This document shows positions 8,071 to 17,408 of a DNA stretch of 64,000 nucleotides, piece after piece. Each line of letters begins with the position of its first letter. Positions within the stretch are counted from its first letter, which is position 1. Source of the stretch: Agrilactobacillus composti DSM 18527 = JCM 14202 (GTDB lineage: Bacteria; Bacillota; Bacilli; Lactobacillales; Lactobacillaceae); NCBI RefSeq assembly GCF_001436375.1, contig NZ_AZGA01000070.1:1-64000 (forward strand), in the 5' to 3' direction. The notes beneath the pieces are model-generated. The model was given only the letters and a program-made list of their open reading frames with translations. It ran no database searches and had not been told where the DNA came from. A program made the position numbers and the translations under genes.

Positions 8071-8892
8071 TCATGTAAGTTGCAGTGCTTTTTTTAAATC
8101 CACTTCCTGGGCGTGAATGTCGGTTAATTCCAACCAATCATTGGCGATCTCATCAAACATTTGCCCAGAACCAGTGGTATAAAATTCATGTTTAGGATGA
8201 TAGTTTTGATCATCATTAGCAATCTCAAAGTAATCTAACAATGTGGAGACCTCACTAACAGTTTCGGCCCCGGAATCAATCAAGGTCACATTGTCCCCCA
8301 TCACATTTTGAATAATCGGCCGTAACAGTGGATAATGGGTACAGCCCATGACCAAGGTATCCACCTGATGCTTTTTAAAAGGTCGTAGGGTTTCAGCTAC
8401 AACTTTTTTAGCCACAGTGGATTCATATTCGTTACTTTCCACTAACGGTACAAATTTAGGCGCCGCGACACTGACCACCTTAATGTGCTTATTTTTGCGT
8501 TGAATCGTTCTGGCATAAGCCCCAGATTTAATGGTACCTTCTGTGCCAATAACGCCAATGCGCCCGGTTTTTGTGGCCTTGATTGCCGCCCGACTACCAG
8601 GTAAAATGACACCAATCACTGGAATATCAAGCTTAGGTTTAATAACTTGCAGGGCTTCAGCAGTAGCGGTGTTACAAGCAAAGACTAACATTTTAATATG
8701 TTTTTGCAATAAAAATTGGGTCAATTCCCACGTAAATTGCTGCACTTGGGCCACGGGTCTGGGGCCATAAGGTAAGCGGGCTTGATCGCCAATAAATATC
8801 AACTGTTCATGGGGTAATTGACGCATGGCTTCTTTGACAACCGTCAACCCCCCGACCCCGGAATCCAATAAACCAATAGGTTGTTTATTCAT
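8071..8892 (-). CDS. murI: glutamate racemase
   Basis: 273 residues. DSGVGGLTV at the N-terminus and the two catalytic cysteine motifs VFACNTATA and VMGCTHYPLL are present, so the two-base racemisation mechanism is intact. It makes D-glutamate for peptidoglycan. The start is the ATG at 8892; a TTG directly before it (8895) is also possible, with AAAGGAG 7 to 10 bases upstream. A strong hairpin lies just before the ribosome site. Confidence 0.96.
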   Translation of the reverse strand: MNKQPIGLLDSGVGGLTVVKEAMRQLPHEQLIFIGDQARLPYGPRPVAQVQQFTWELTQFLLQKHIKMLVFACNTATAEALQVIKPKLDIPVIGVILPGSRAAIKATKTGRIGVIGTEGTIKSGAYARTIQRKNKHIKVVSVAAPKFVPLVESNEYESTVAKKVVAETLRPFKKHQVDTLVMGCTHYPLLRPIIQNVMGDNVTLIDSGAETVSEVSTLLDYFEIANDDQNYHPKHEFYTTGSGQMFDEIANDWLELTDIHAQEVDLKKALQLT

Positions 8893-8910
8893 CAAAAAAT
8901 ATCTCCTTTA

Positions 8911-8936
8911 CGTATGAATCCTTGGGGATTAATACG
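8911..8936 (-). other. hairpin in the murI 5' untranslated region
   Basis: Arms CGTATGAATCC (8911-8921) and GGATTAATACG (8926-8936) with a 4-base loop and one mismatch form an 11-bp stem directly upstream of the murI ribosome site. It could be an operator, or a leader structure affecting translation. No T run follows on the minus strand, so it is not a terminator for that strand. Confidence 0.45.
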
Positions 8937-9062
8937 ATTTTTAACCGTCAAGTGAACAACGGTTGGGCTAGTGAGATCTAGATAACTATAGACATTGAAA
9001 CTAGCCGTGCTTTACTTATTTTGGCCTTTTTCCGGAAAAAATTCAAGTTTTGAAATCAATAG

Positions 9063-9091
9063 TAGTCAAGGACAGCTAGCAAAAGTATAAT
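9063..9091 (+). promoter_or_regulatory. putative promoter of the yslB gene
   Basis: -35 TAGTCA (9063-9068), 17-bp spacer, -10 TATAAT (9086-9091). The perfect -10 and correct spacing support it; the -35 is weak. Confidence 0.5.
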
Positions 9092-9123
9092 AGAAACTAT
9101 CAGCTTCACAGGAGGAGACAATT

Positions 9124-9576
9124 TTGTCTGAAAAATTACTATCGCAATTAGATGATATCACCCTAGGCAGTAGTTTTGCCGGTATTACAATTTTACGCGA
9201 CCTGTTACTGCCAGATCTACTGGGCAAAGAAAGTGACACGATCTTATATTGGGCCGGCAAACAGCTGGCACAAAAAATGCCCCTACCAGATCTTGCAGGT
9301 ATTCAAAACTTTTTCGTTTTAGTCAGCTTTGGCAATCTTACCCTGTTAAAACAAAAGGGCACCCAATATGAATTTGAACTAAGTGGTGAGCCAATTAGCC
9401 AACGCTTAGCCGTGGATCCCCAAGCTGATTTCCAGTTAGAAACCGGCTTTATCGCCCAGCAATTACAGCAGCAGTTGGGGTTTGTCGCCGAGGGCATCAG
9501 TGCCCCTGAAAAACACGCTGGCCAAATTAAAATCACGATTCAAACCGATCCCAAAGATGTCGTCACCCCAGATTGA
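9124..9576 (+). CDS. yslB: YslB family protein (DUF2507)
   Basis: 150 residues, TTG start with AGGAGG upstream. The opening LGSSFAGITILRDLLLPDLLG followed by ILYWAGKQLA is characteristic of DUF2507/YslB, a Firmicutes family related in fold to V4R small-molecule-binding domains. YslB commonly sits beside murI (racE). Function is not known. Single-gene unit ending at a very long stem-loop. Confidence 0.85.
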   Translation: MSEKLLSQLDDITLGSSFAGITILRDLLLPDLLGKESDTILYWAGKQLAQKMPLPDLAGIQNFFVLVSFGNLTLLKQKGTQYEFELSGEPISQRLAVDPQADFQLETGFIAQQLQQQLGFVAEGISAPEKHAGQIKITIQTDPKDVVTPD

Positions 9577-9583
9577 CCTATTT

Positions 9584-9678
9584 AAAAAAGACTTACCAAA
9601 AAAATGAAGTGCCCCACAATCGTTAGACTTTCTTGGTTAACAATTGTGGGACACTTCAAAAATGGTAAGTCTTTTTTT
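9584..9678. terminator. very long two-part bidirectional terminator
   Basis: An outer stem of about 15 bp (AAAAAAGACTTACCA at 9584-9598 with its complement ending in a T run at 9663-9678) encloses an inner stem of about 15 bp (GAAGTG/CACTTC and CCCACAAT/ATTGTGGG). It separates convergent yslB and dltD and has A/T runs on both sides. Confidence 0.9.
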
Positions 9679-9685
9679 ACTGTAT

Positions 9686-10984
9686 TTATTGATTTGCTTC
9701 AGCATTAGCAATTAAGTCCGGCACACTAGATGCTGGTGCTTGCTGCCATGACTTAGTGTAGAAATGATCGTCCATCTTATAATGGATTGATTTGACCGTA
9801 GTATGCTTCAAGAAAGGCCGCACACTTTGATCCATATCTAACCAGCCCCGCCAGCCTAAATGGATGGTATCTTGCATAAAGTAGTCCTGCGCCCCATCGG
9901 CTGACATATCACGAATGTTGTTAAAACCTTGCGACCGTAATTGATACGTGATCTTACGGTCAAAGTTTTGCAGGGTGGTATTTGGCAAGCCTGTATAATC
10001 GGCCCAGCGTTGATTGACTGGTGGGATCACAAACAGTACTTTCATATGCAGGCGATTAAACTCACTTAACAACAATTGGAAGTCGGAATACTCCGGTCCA
10101 AACTCGTAGTTAAAGTGGGTTTGGGAGTTTTGTAACTTAGCTTCCACCGGCTTGAGCTGGCGTTTGTAAAATGAGTCTTTAATTTCAAAGTCGTTTGATT
10201 TGGTTTCCCCTTGCCCTAATTGCGTAGCTAAATCATCTAGGACTGTGAAATCATAGTCTGAAGGCAAGCGTTCTTCCCCACTGGTGATCGCATTATTACG
10301 ATCACGAATTGAGAAACGGCTAAAGAAATTATCTTGGTTCTTCAAAATATTACCTTTAATATTTTTTAAATAGAATTTTTGGAAATTAGTCAACGGTAAG
10401 CCCGCAGCAACTTGTAACAAGGCACTGTGGACAACGGTGTCGGATTTACCAGATGGCATTTGCAATAACCGATAAGCGGCATAACGATCCGTTTCGTTGT
10501 CTTTGGCATTCTCTAAAAATGAGGTGGCTTGCAGGGGTGAATAATAAAAGCCAAACATGTTTGGCCGTGCCCCCCGTCGGACAAACCACTGTGGTGAAAT
10601 AATCACAACAGCTTTTTTATGCTTCAGGGATTGACTCATCCCCTGCACCGAAAAGAAGTGTGTTAAAGACTGCGTACCCGGTGCCCCTAATAGGAACGGC
10701 GTATACCCCCGATCATATTTTGCGGCAAGCACTGATGGATGGAAAGGATCAATTCGAGATAGCTCAGAAGACCCAATAAATGGCACATAGTTGCCTGAGT
10801 CAAAAGCTTGATTCTTCAGTTCTTCACCCTTAAGTACGTTGGCCGATAAGGAATTAGACGCCTTGTATAAGGTGTCTTTAGACACTGGCCGCGAATTCGC
10901 TGGCAATAGCATGATAATAAGTATTGCGACCGCAGCAACAATCAGAGGCCCAAAAATTTGCCAGAGTTTTCTCCCCAGTTTCAT
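9686..10984 (-). CDS. dltD: teichoic acid D-alanylation protein DltD
   Basis: 432 residues. One N-terminal membrane helix (about 8-27), then an extracytoplasmic SGNH-like esterase domain: the Ser block [15 protein letters not shown] and the C-terminal Asp/His block [15 protein letters not shown]. DltD acts outside the membrane in the last transfer of D-alanine to teichoic acid. Its ATG overlaps the dltC stop by 4 bases. Last gene of dltXABCD. Confidence 0.96.
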   Translation of the reverse strand: MKLGRKLWQIFGPLIVAAVAILIIMLLPANSRPVSKDTLYKASNSLSANVLKGEELKNQAFDSGNYVPFIGSSELSRIDPFHPSVLAAKYDRGYTPFLLGAPGTQSLTHFFSVQGMSQSLKHKKAVVIISPQWFVRRGARPNMFGFYYSPLQATSFLENAKDNETDRYAAYRLLQMPSGKSDTVVHSALLQVAAGLPLTNFQKFYLKNIKGNILKNQDNFFSRFSIRDRNNAITSGEERLPSDYDFTVLDDLATQLGQGETKSNDFEIKDSFYKRQLKPVEAKLQNSQTHFNYEFGPEYSDFQLLLSEFNRLHMKVLFVIPPVNQRWADYTGLPNTTLQNFDRKITYQLRSQGFNNIRDMSADGAQDYFMQDTIHLGWRGWLDMDQSVRPFLKHTTVKSIHYKMDDHFYTKSWQQAPASSVPDLIANAEANQ

Positions 10985-11223
10985 TTCATACTTTCCACTT
11001 TAGCAACGATTTTGTTTGGTGTAGCCCATTCAGAGCGGTCAAATTCAGAAACTGGTGCGTCCACACCTAATTGTGATTGTAATTCCAGTAATAATTGTAC
11101 AGTCCCCATGGAATCTAATAAACCACTTTCAAATAAATTCATATCAGGGTTTTCTTTCACCTCATCAGAACCTGTTAAATCCGTTAAAATATTTAATACA
11201 GTTGTACGAACGTCATCCATCAT
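10981..11223 (-). CDS. dltC: D-alanyl carrier protein DltC
   Basis: 80 residues, a small acyl-carrier fold. The phosphopantetheine attachment serine is S38 in [12 protein letters not shown]. It receives D-alanine from DltA and hands it to DltB at the membrane. Starts with two consecutive ATG codons, either of which may be used. Located between dltB and dltD, overlapping dltD by 4 bases. Confidence 0.97.
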   Translation of the reverse strand: MMDDVRTTVLNILTDLTGSDEVKENPDMNLFESGLLDSMGTVQLLLELQSQLGVDAPVSEFDRSEWATPNKIVAKVESMK

Positions 11224-11243
11224 TTAAAACCCCTTTTTATTTT

Positions 11244-12467
11244 TTATCTAATACCAAACCATAATTGGTCTAAGAAACCTGAGAAAAGTAAGAAACTTAA
11301 GCAAACCACGTGGAATGTTAAAACCACTGACATGACATGGGTAAACTTGTTAGATGGGAACCAGCCTTTGTGCTTGCGCTTGTAGCGAATCCACGCATCG
11401 GTCAAAATCATGACCACCGCATGAAAAATCCCATAAGTAATATAAAACCAAGTTTCGCCGTGCCAAATCCCCATGACTAGGAATAATACCAGATAACCCA
11501 AATTAGCTAAAGCAATCCGGCTCTTTAATATCTTGTGTTTCATCATAAAGAACACAAAACGCATATAGATATAATCTCTAAACCAGAAGGATAACGTCAT
11601 GTGCCAACGATTCCAAAACTCTTTAATATTCCAGGAAAGAAATGGCTTGTTAAAGTTCATAGGTGTTTCAATGCCCATCATGTAACTGATACCCACGGCA
11701 AATAATGAATAACCCGCGAAGTCAAAGAACAGATACATGCTATAAGTATACATCACCCCAACTAAGGGCCAAGAAAGACCTAAGAAATTGTGGCGACTCA
11801 ACATGGCTAAATGCTCAATGTTAGGCAATAAGACCGTCCCGAAGAAATACCCCAAGACAAACTTGTAAAAGAAGCCCAACATAATGTTGTGTACCCCTTT
11901 TTGCAATAAACCCAGATACTGTTCTTGGGTGGGAACACGGTCATAGTCTTTAATAAAGCGCCGATAACGATCAATTGGTCCCGAAGAAATTGTAGGAAAG
12001 AATAGCAAGAATTGCAAGAATTTGACCAAATGAAAATCCTTGATACTGCCATCCCGCATTTCCATGATCATCCCAGCTACTTTAAAGGTCAAATAACTGA
12101 TACCCAAAAAACCAAATATGGAAGCTTTCCCATCCACAAAGAGTGGTGTGAACTTCACAAAGATCAACGGTAAAATAGCCAAGAACACCGCTAAGATAAA
12201 GATACTTGTTTTATTCTTAGAATTTTCTTTCGTCCGATAATGGCAATACCACCAAGTCACCAAGGTTTCATAAACCGTATAGCCAATGATGGCAATTCCT
12301 TGAGAAATCTTAGACCCATCGAAAATCAAGAACAAGAAGACCAGCGAAAACAGCGATTCATACCAACGGAAACGCTTTTGATAAAGCATTCCAATAATAA
12401 TTGGCAACAACCCAATTAATAAATAGAAAAAATACTGCGGATTCTCATAGGGCTGTAAGTTAATCAT
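11244..12467 (-). CDS. dltB: D-alanine transferase DltB (MBOAT family)
   Basis: 407 residues, a polytopic membrane protein. The MBOAT signature with the catalytic histidine is in EFWNRWHMTLSFWFRDYIY, and a second conserved block GIWHGETW contains another histidine. It passes D-alanine from DltC across the membrane. Starts with ATG overlapping the dltA stop by 4 bases. Confidence 0.97.
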   Translation of the reverse strand: MINLQPYENPQYFFYLLIGLLPIIIGMLYQKRFRWYESLFSLVFLFLIFDGSKISQGIAIIGYTVYETLVTWWYCHYRTKENSKNKTSIFILAVFLAILPLIFVKFTPLFVDGKASIFGFLGISYLTFKVAGMIMEMRDGSIKDFHLVKFLQFLLFFPTISSGPIDRYRRFIKDYDRVPTQEQYLGLLQKGVHNIMLGFFYKFVLGYFFGTVLLPNIEHLAMLSRHNFLGLSWPLVGVMYTYSMYLFFDFAGYSLFAVGISYMMGIETPMNFNKPFLSWNIKEFWNRWHMTLSFWFRDYIYMRFVFFMMKHKILKSRIALANLGYLVLFLVMGIWHGETWFYITYGIFHAVVMILTDAWIRYKRKHKGWFPSNKFTHVMSVVLTFHVVCLSFLLFSGFLDQLWFGIR

Positions 12468-13999
12468 GAATTATTGACCTCAGCAATCAGGGTTTTACGA
12501 TCAACTTTACCATTCGCTGTCAGTGGCAAGTTATCTTTAAAAATGATTCGTTGGGGAACCATATATTCCATGACATTTTGACTCAATTCAGCTTTAATAG
12601 CCTGGGTCAGCTTAATATCACTCTCAAACTCATTTTTATTAGGGACCACATAAGCCACCAATTGCGTGACCTTGTGTAAATCATTGTAGCGCGGCACGGT
12701 ACTGGCTTGTTTAACGTAGCTAACTTGTAGCAAGTTTTGATCCACGTCTTCTAATTCGATCCGATAACCATGCATCTTAATTTGAAAATCGGTACGACCC
12801 CGGTAAAAAATCATACCCTGGTCATCAATAAAGCCTAAATCCCCAGAGCGATAAGCTTGCTGCCCATCTAACGTGAAGAACGCCTTGGCCGTTTTTTCAG
12901 GATTATTTAAATAGCCTTTAGAAACACTCGGCCCGGCGATAATCAATTCACCATTGACGTTATTTTCAACTTTTTGATCGTGCTCGTCTACAGCATAAAT
13001 CAACGTATCTGGTTTTGCTTGACCAATCGGTAGGCGGCTATATTGTTCTACCGTCTCCTGGGTGATTTGAACAGCGGTCACAGCCACCGTGGCCTCTGTA
13101 GGGCCGTAAGTGTTGTAGATTTCCGCATCTGGGAAACGTTTGAGCAGTTCCCGGGCCGTTTTTTGGGTCAACTCTTCCCCACAGAACAAGAACCGCGTTA
13201 AATCAGGGTACTTGGCTTGGGCAAAGCTTGGCTCCAACAGGCAAATCTCTACAAAAGATGGAGTAGATACCCATTCGTTGACTTTAAGGTTAGGTAAAGC
13301 CGCGAATAAATCTTTGAAATTATCAGTAATTTCCTTGGGTAAAGCTACCAAGGTCCCACCCAAAGCTAATGTGGGATATAAGTCCATCACAGATAAATCA
13401 AAGGAATATGGGGCTTGGGATAATGCCCGAATGCCAGGATAAAGATCAAAGTCACTTAACGTCCAATTCACATAGCTTAATAAATTAGCGTGACTGATTT
13501 GTACCCCCTTAGGCACCCCAGTGGTGCCGGAGGTAAAGATAATATAAAAATTGTCATCTTCGGTCACGCTAACGCTGGTATCATAAGCTGTTGGCCCAGT
13601 GGTATCATCACGCACGGCCTTTAAAGTCGCCGCGCTGATAACTTCAGTATTTTTTAAAGTCACCGGTAAGCTTTCAACTTCTAAGACGGCACCAGGATGG
13701 GCCACGTCATTGATTTGGATCAAGCGTTCCTTAGGAGAATGGGTATCTACTGGAATATAAGCATGACCCGCCTTAACGGCTCCTAAAAATGTGGCAATGA
13801 CCGCAAATGTTTGCCCCCCATAAATCACCACTGGCGACCCCTTAGGTAAATCCTGGGCCTGCAGAAAAGCTGCTACCCGGTCAGAAGTCGCTTTTAATGC
13901 CTGATAGGAATAAGTTTGACCTTGATCTTCATAACAAATACGCTGTGGAAAAGACTGCGCATTTTGATCAATTGTTGTAATAATATTGGCAATTGCCAT
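12464..13999 (-). CDS. dltA: D-alanine--D-alanyl carrier protein ligase DltA
   Basis: 511 residues of an ANL-family adenylating enzyme: phosphate loop TSGTTGVPKGV, the NTYGPTEATVAV block, YRSGDLG and the C-terminal lysine segment PLTANGKVDRK. It activates D-alanine with ATP and loads DltC. The ATG at 13999 has GGAGG nine bases upstream; the TTG at 14005 is only three bases from it and is unlikely. Follows dltX by 17 bp. Confidence 0.96.
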   Translation of the reverse strand: MAIANIITTIDQNAQSFPQRICYEDQGQTYSYQALKATSDRVAAFLQAQDLPKGSPVVIYGGQTFAVIATFLGAVKAGHAYIPVDTHSPKERLIQINDVAHPGAVLEVESLPVTLKNTEVISAATLKAVRDDTTGPTAYDTSVSVTEDDNFYIIFTSGTTGVPKGVQISHANLLSYVNWTLSDFDLYPGIRALSQAPYSFDLSVMDLYPTLALGGTLVALPKEITDNFKDLFAALPNLKVNEWVSTPSFVEICLLEPSFAQAKYPDLTRFLFCGEELTQKTARELLKRFPDAEIYNTYGPTEATVAVTAVQITQETVEQYSRLPIGQAKPDTLIYAVDEHDQKVENNVNGELIIAGPSVSKGYLNNPEKTAKAFFTLDGQQAYRSGDLGFIDDQGMIFYRGRTDFQIKMHGYRIELEDVDQNLLQVSYVKQASTVPRYNDLHKVTQLVAYVVPNKNEFESDIKLTQAIKAELSQNVMEYMVPQRIIFKDNLPLTANGKVDRKTLIAEVNNS

Positions 14000-14016
14000 C
14001 AGCAATTTCCTCCAAT

Positions 14017-14166
14017 CTAAAATTCATTATAAATAAACCCGCTGTTATTGATACCACTGTAACTGTAAAGATACAAGAGTATCATTAAAATGATGAAATA
14101 AAATATTGATTTCATCCAAAACCGCACAATGCCGTTTTGCCAAAAAACCTGCCACTTTTCCCGCAC
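14017..14166 (-). CDS. dltX: DltX, small D-alanylation-associated membrane protein
   Basis: 49 residues, GTG start at 14166 with GGAGG eight bases upstream. Reading on the minus strand gives REKWQVFWQNGIVRFWMKS, a single hydrophobic helix (FYFIILMILLYLY), and the C-terminal FIYNEF that is the hallmark of DltX. DltX takes part in D-Ala transfer together with DltD; the conserved C-terminal peptide is important for this in lactobacilli. It is the first gene of the operon, 17 bp before dltA, and is short enough to be missed by gene finders. Confidence 0.93.
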   Translation of the reverse strand: MREKWQVFWQNGIVRFWMKSIFYFIILMILLYLYSYSGINNSGFIYNEF

Positions 14167-14214
14167 TGTGAAAACCTCCAAAACTCATTAGTATTATTTG
14201 TTTTCAACAATCAC

Positions 14215-14249
14215 ATGTAAATTATAGTCAATTTACATAAAATTGCCAT
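14215..14249 (-). promoter_or_regulatory. dlt operon promoter with inverted repeat over the -10
   Basis: Minus-strand -35 ATGGCA (14249-14244), 17-bp spacer, -10 TATAAT (14226-14221). A perfect inverted repeat, ATGTAAATT (14215-14223) and AATTTACAT (14230-14238) with a 6-bp centre, covers the -10. That position suits a repressor operator. The regulator is not identified. Confidence 0.6.
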
Positions 14250-14355
14250 AGCAGAATCATCATATCTTGCGAACGAATTTGTAAGTTGCGCGCGCTAAGA
14301 TATCCTTAGTCCTAATTATACCTGTCTGACCAAAGGAATGAAAAGAAAACTGCAT

Positions 14356-14441
14356 AAAAAAACTCTGAAAATTGATTAACTTATAATGTCATTCCGCAAA
14401 ATAAGCGAACGCATCATTTTGTCACAATCAATTTTCAGAGT
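14356..14441 (-). terminator. trxA terminator with 16-bp perfect stem and long loop
   Basis: Arms ACTCTGAAAATTGATT (14362-14377) and AATCAATTTTCAGAGT (14426-14441) pair perfectly; on the minus strand a T run follows. The 48-base loop is unusually long for a simple terminator. It lies downstream of trxA and upstream of the dlt promoter. Confidence 0.7.
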
Positions 14442-14491
14442 CAAGGATTTGCACATATACATATATTAAAAAATATATTTAGTCATTAAAG

Positions 14492-14812
14492 TTAATCGAC
14501 TTGGGCGGTATATTTCCCTAAAGTTGCTTCTAATTGTTCTTTAGATTGATAGCCGACTAATTTTTCCACAACTTCACCATCTTTTTTGATGATCAAAGTT
14601 GGGATAGCCATGATACCAAACTGTTGTGGTGTTGCCGGATTGGCGTCAACGTCCATCTTGGTGAACTTCACGTCATCGTTTTCTTCCTCGAGTTTGTCAA
14701 TAACTGGGGATTGCATCCGACATGGTCCACACCATGTTGCCCAGAAGTCTGTTAAGACAACGCCATCTTTTGTTTCAGAATCAAAGTTCTTGTCAGTAAT
14801 TTCTTGAACCAT
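14492..14812 (-). CDS. trxA: thioredoxin
   Basis: 106 residues with the active site WATWCGPCRMQSP and the cis-proline motif AIPTLI. Reduces disulfides of cytoplasmic proteins. The frame is open ten codons further, but GGAGG sits nine bases before the ATG at 14812, and MVQEITDKNF is the normal thioredoxin start. Followed by a strong terminator. It lies directly downstream of mutS2, the common Firmicutes order. Confidence 0.97.
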   Translation of the reverse strand: MVQEITDKNFDSETKDGVVLTDFWATWCGPCRMQSPVIDKLEEENDDVKFTKMDVDANPATPQQFGIMAIPTLIIKKDGEVVEKLVGYQSKEQLEATLGKYTAQVD

Positions 14813-14898
14813 ATGCAGACACCTCCATATTTCTATTTCCATTCTACCAAAAAAACAGTAGATTGCAATGGATTTGCTTACAAATTATTAGTAAATTT

Positions 14899-17259
14899 TT
14901 ACTGGAGCACCGCAATCGTAGCCCCATCACCGCCAGCAGACGCTGGGGCATAATTAAATTTCTTGATGCGGCGATTATTTTTCAAATAGTCCTGAACACC
15001 CTTACGAATGGCCCCAGTCCCTTTACCATGGACGATCGTAACCTGTTGATAGCCGGCCAATAGCGCACCGTCAATATATTGGTCTAAATCAGCCATGGCC
15101 GCATCATAACGCTCCCCTCTTAAATCTAATTGGGGTGACACATGGCTGCCGCTACTAGAGACCGTAGCAAACTGGCGCACTGGTTCTTTTTTATCCGGTG
15201 CATTGACTTTTTGTAATTGATCTGTGGCGATATTCATTTTTAAAATACCCATCTGAACTTGCCATTCATGGGCGTTGACCTGCTTGAGCAAGGTGCCTTG
15301 TGTGCCATAAGAAGTTACTTTCACTTCATCACCAGGTTTTAATGCTTGGCGTTTCTTTTCCCGCCGTAAAACTTTATTTTGTTTTAAGGTCGGTTCTTGC
15401 ACTAAATTCTTAAGGCTGGTGTTGGCCGCAATTAATTGGTCTTCTTTCACATTGCTCGCACCGCTTAGTTTCATTGCCCGGAGTTGGCTAATAATTTTGT
15501 CGGCTTTCTCCTGGGCCTTTGCCACAATGGCATTGGCCTTTTCTTTAGCCTTGTTTTCTTGGTTTTCCCGTTCCACAAAGAAATCATGGTAAGCCTTAGA
15601 CAAGTCATCATGGAGCTGTTGGGCTTGTTTTAATTGTTGACTCAAATCTAGATACTCAGTTTCTGCAGCTTTGCGCTGACTTTCTAAATCCGAGATCATA
15701 TTGTTTAAATCTTGGCTTTCTTCGTTTAATAAATTCTTAGCACTAGCGACGATTGATTCAGGCATCCCTAGACGCGCGGAAATATCAAAGGCATTACTAC
15801 GCCCTGGTACCCCGATCATTAAGCGGTACGTGGGTTGTAAGGTAGCCACATCAAACTCCATGCTGGCATTGATGGTCTGTGGTCGTTCATAGCCGTAAAC
15901 TTTCAATTCTGGATAGTGGGTAGAAGCAACCACGTAACTGCCCACATTCCCCAAGTAATCTAAAATCGCAATGGCTAAAGAAGCCCCTTCTTGAGGATCT
16001 GTTCCAGCACCCAGTTCATCTAACAAGACCAAGCTGTGATCATCCACGTGCTGGAGAATATGAATGATATTTTCCATATGGGCAGAGAACGTACTTAAAT
16101 TTTGTTCAATGGACTGTTCATCGCCGATATCCGCGGAAATGTCTGAGAAGACCCCAACTTGACTTTCTTCTTCAGCGGGAATAAACAACCCTGATTGGGC
16201 CATCAATTGCAACAACCCTAGGGTTTTCAAAGTAATAGTTTTCCCACCAGTATTGGGGCCAGTAACCACGATACATTGGAAATCTTGACCAATATAAATA
16301 TCATTAGGCACAATTTTGTCCGGGGCGATCAAAGGGTGTCGGGCTTGTTTTAAATTCACTTGGTTATCTGGACTTAATATTGGTTTGGTAGCTTTGATTT
16401 CGTGGGCAAACCGGGCTTTGGCATTGATAAAGTCCAAATGGGCTAAAACCTGGCCGTTATTGGTGATTTCAGTTAAATAAGGCATCAAAGCTTCAGACAG
16501 TTCCGCCAAGATGCGTTGAATCTCTTGGGATTCTTCGATTTGTAATTGGCGCAAGCGATTATTCAGATCCATGACACTTTGAGGTTCCACGTAAACAGTC
16601 TGGCCACTGGTACTTTGATCATGGATCACCCCACCAAAATGACTGCGATATTCAGACCGCACGGGGATGACAAAGCGGTCATCCCGAATAGTAACCACGG
16701 GTTCACTCAAGTACTTGGCTTGATTGCCGCGGGTATAGCCGTCCATTTTACTCCGGATTTGATCAGATAATTGCCGAATGCCGCTGCGAATACCTCGTAA
16801 GGCGGTGGAGGCTTCATCTTGAATGCCCCCGGCTTCATCTACGGATTGGCGCAAACGTTGAGATAACTGCGGTAAAAGCGTCAATTCATCAGCAATACCG
16901 TAGGCTTGGGTCAATTCAATAGCATCGGCTTGTAAGTCTTCGAAAAAACGATGAATCGCACTGGTGGTTCGCAGTAAACGGGAAATATCAGCTAACTCTT
17001 TGCCATTTAACATGGCGCCAATCTTTAAGCGTTTAATGTGGGGGCCAATATTTTCCAGGGTATTTAACGGAATCCCACCCTTTAAGCGATAAATCGTCGC
17101 CCCATCGTCGGATTCAGCGATGGCTTGGGCCACCGTTTGAAAATCAGAGCTTGGTTGTAATTGTTGGATTGTTTGCTGACCTAATGCGGTTTGGGCATAG
17201 GTGGCAATTTGATCTGTGATGCGTTTAAATTCTAAGGTTTCTAATATTTTTTGATTCAT
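14899..17259 (-). CDS. mutS2: MutS2 (Smr-domain ATPase)
   Basis: 786 residues, full family length. MutS-type ATPase with Walker A GPNTGGKTITLKT and Walker B LVLLDELGAGTDPQEG, a coiled-coil clamp (about 510-620, many Glu/Gln/Lys), a KOW-like segment (LKPGDEVKVTSYGTQGTL) and a C-terminal Smr nuclease domain (LDLRGERYDAA, HGKGTGAIR). MutS2 lacks the mismatch-recognition domain; in B. subtilis it senses collided ribosomes, and it has also been linked to recombination control. Confidence 0.96.
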   Translation of the reverse strand: MNQKILETLEFKRITDQIATYAQTALGQQTIQQLQPSSDFQTVAQAIAESDDGATIYRLKGGIPLNTLENIGPHIKRLKIGAMLNGKELADISRLLRTTSAIHRFFEDLQADAIELTQAYGIADELTLLPQLSQRLRQSVDEAGGIQDEASTALRGIRSGIRQLSDQIRSKMDGYTRGNQAKYLSEPVVTIRDDRFVIPVRSEYRSHFGGVIHDQSTSGQTVYVEPQSVMDLNNRLRQLQIEESQEIQRILAELSEALMPYLTEITNNGQVLAHLDFINAKARFAHEIKATKPILSPDNQVNLKQARHPLIAPDKIVPNDIYIGQDFQCIVVTGPNTGGKTITLKTLGLLQLMAQSGLFIPAEEESQVGVFSDISADIGDEQSIEQNLSTFSAHMENIIHILQHVDDHSLVLLDELGAGTDPQEGASLAIAILDYLGNVGSYVVASTHYPELKVYGYERPQTINASMEFDVATLQPTYRLMIGVPGRSNAFDISARLGMPESIVASAKNLLNEESQDLNNMISDLESQRKAAETEYLDLSQQLKQAQQLHDDLSKAYHDFFVERENQENKAKEKANAIVAKAQEKADKIISQLRAMKLSGASNVKEDQLIAANTSLKNLVQEPTLKQNKVLRREKKRQALKPGDEVKVTSYGTQGTLLKQVNAHEWQVQMGILKMNIATDQLQKVNAPDKKEPVRQFATVSSSGSHVSPQLDLRGERYDAAMADLDQYIDGALLAGYQQVTIVHGKGTGAIRKGVQDYLKNNRRIKKFNYAPASAGGDGATIAVLQ

Positions 17260-17302
17260 GCTATGCTCCCTTTAAAAATGAGCCAACTTGCTGTGTTTCA
17301 AA

Positions 17303-17338
17303 CAAAAAAGTTTGGTAGCCAATAGGTTGCCAAACTTT
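17303..17338 (-). terminator. terminator between cvpA and mutS2
   Basis: Arms AAAGTTTGG (17308-17316) and CCAAACTTT (17330-17338) are followed on the minus strand by a T run. It ends the zapA-cvpA transcript before mutS2. Confidence 0.75.
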
Positions 17339-17408
17339 CGTCAATAATTTCAAATATCAATTTAGCCAACACAAATAGTCCACCGTATTCGGCGTTCGCA
17401 TAAGACAC

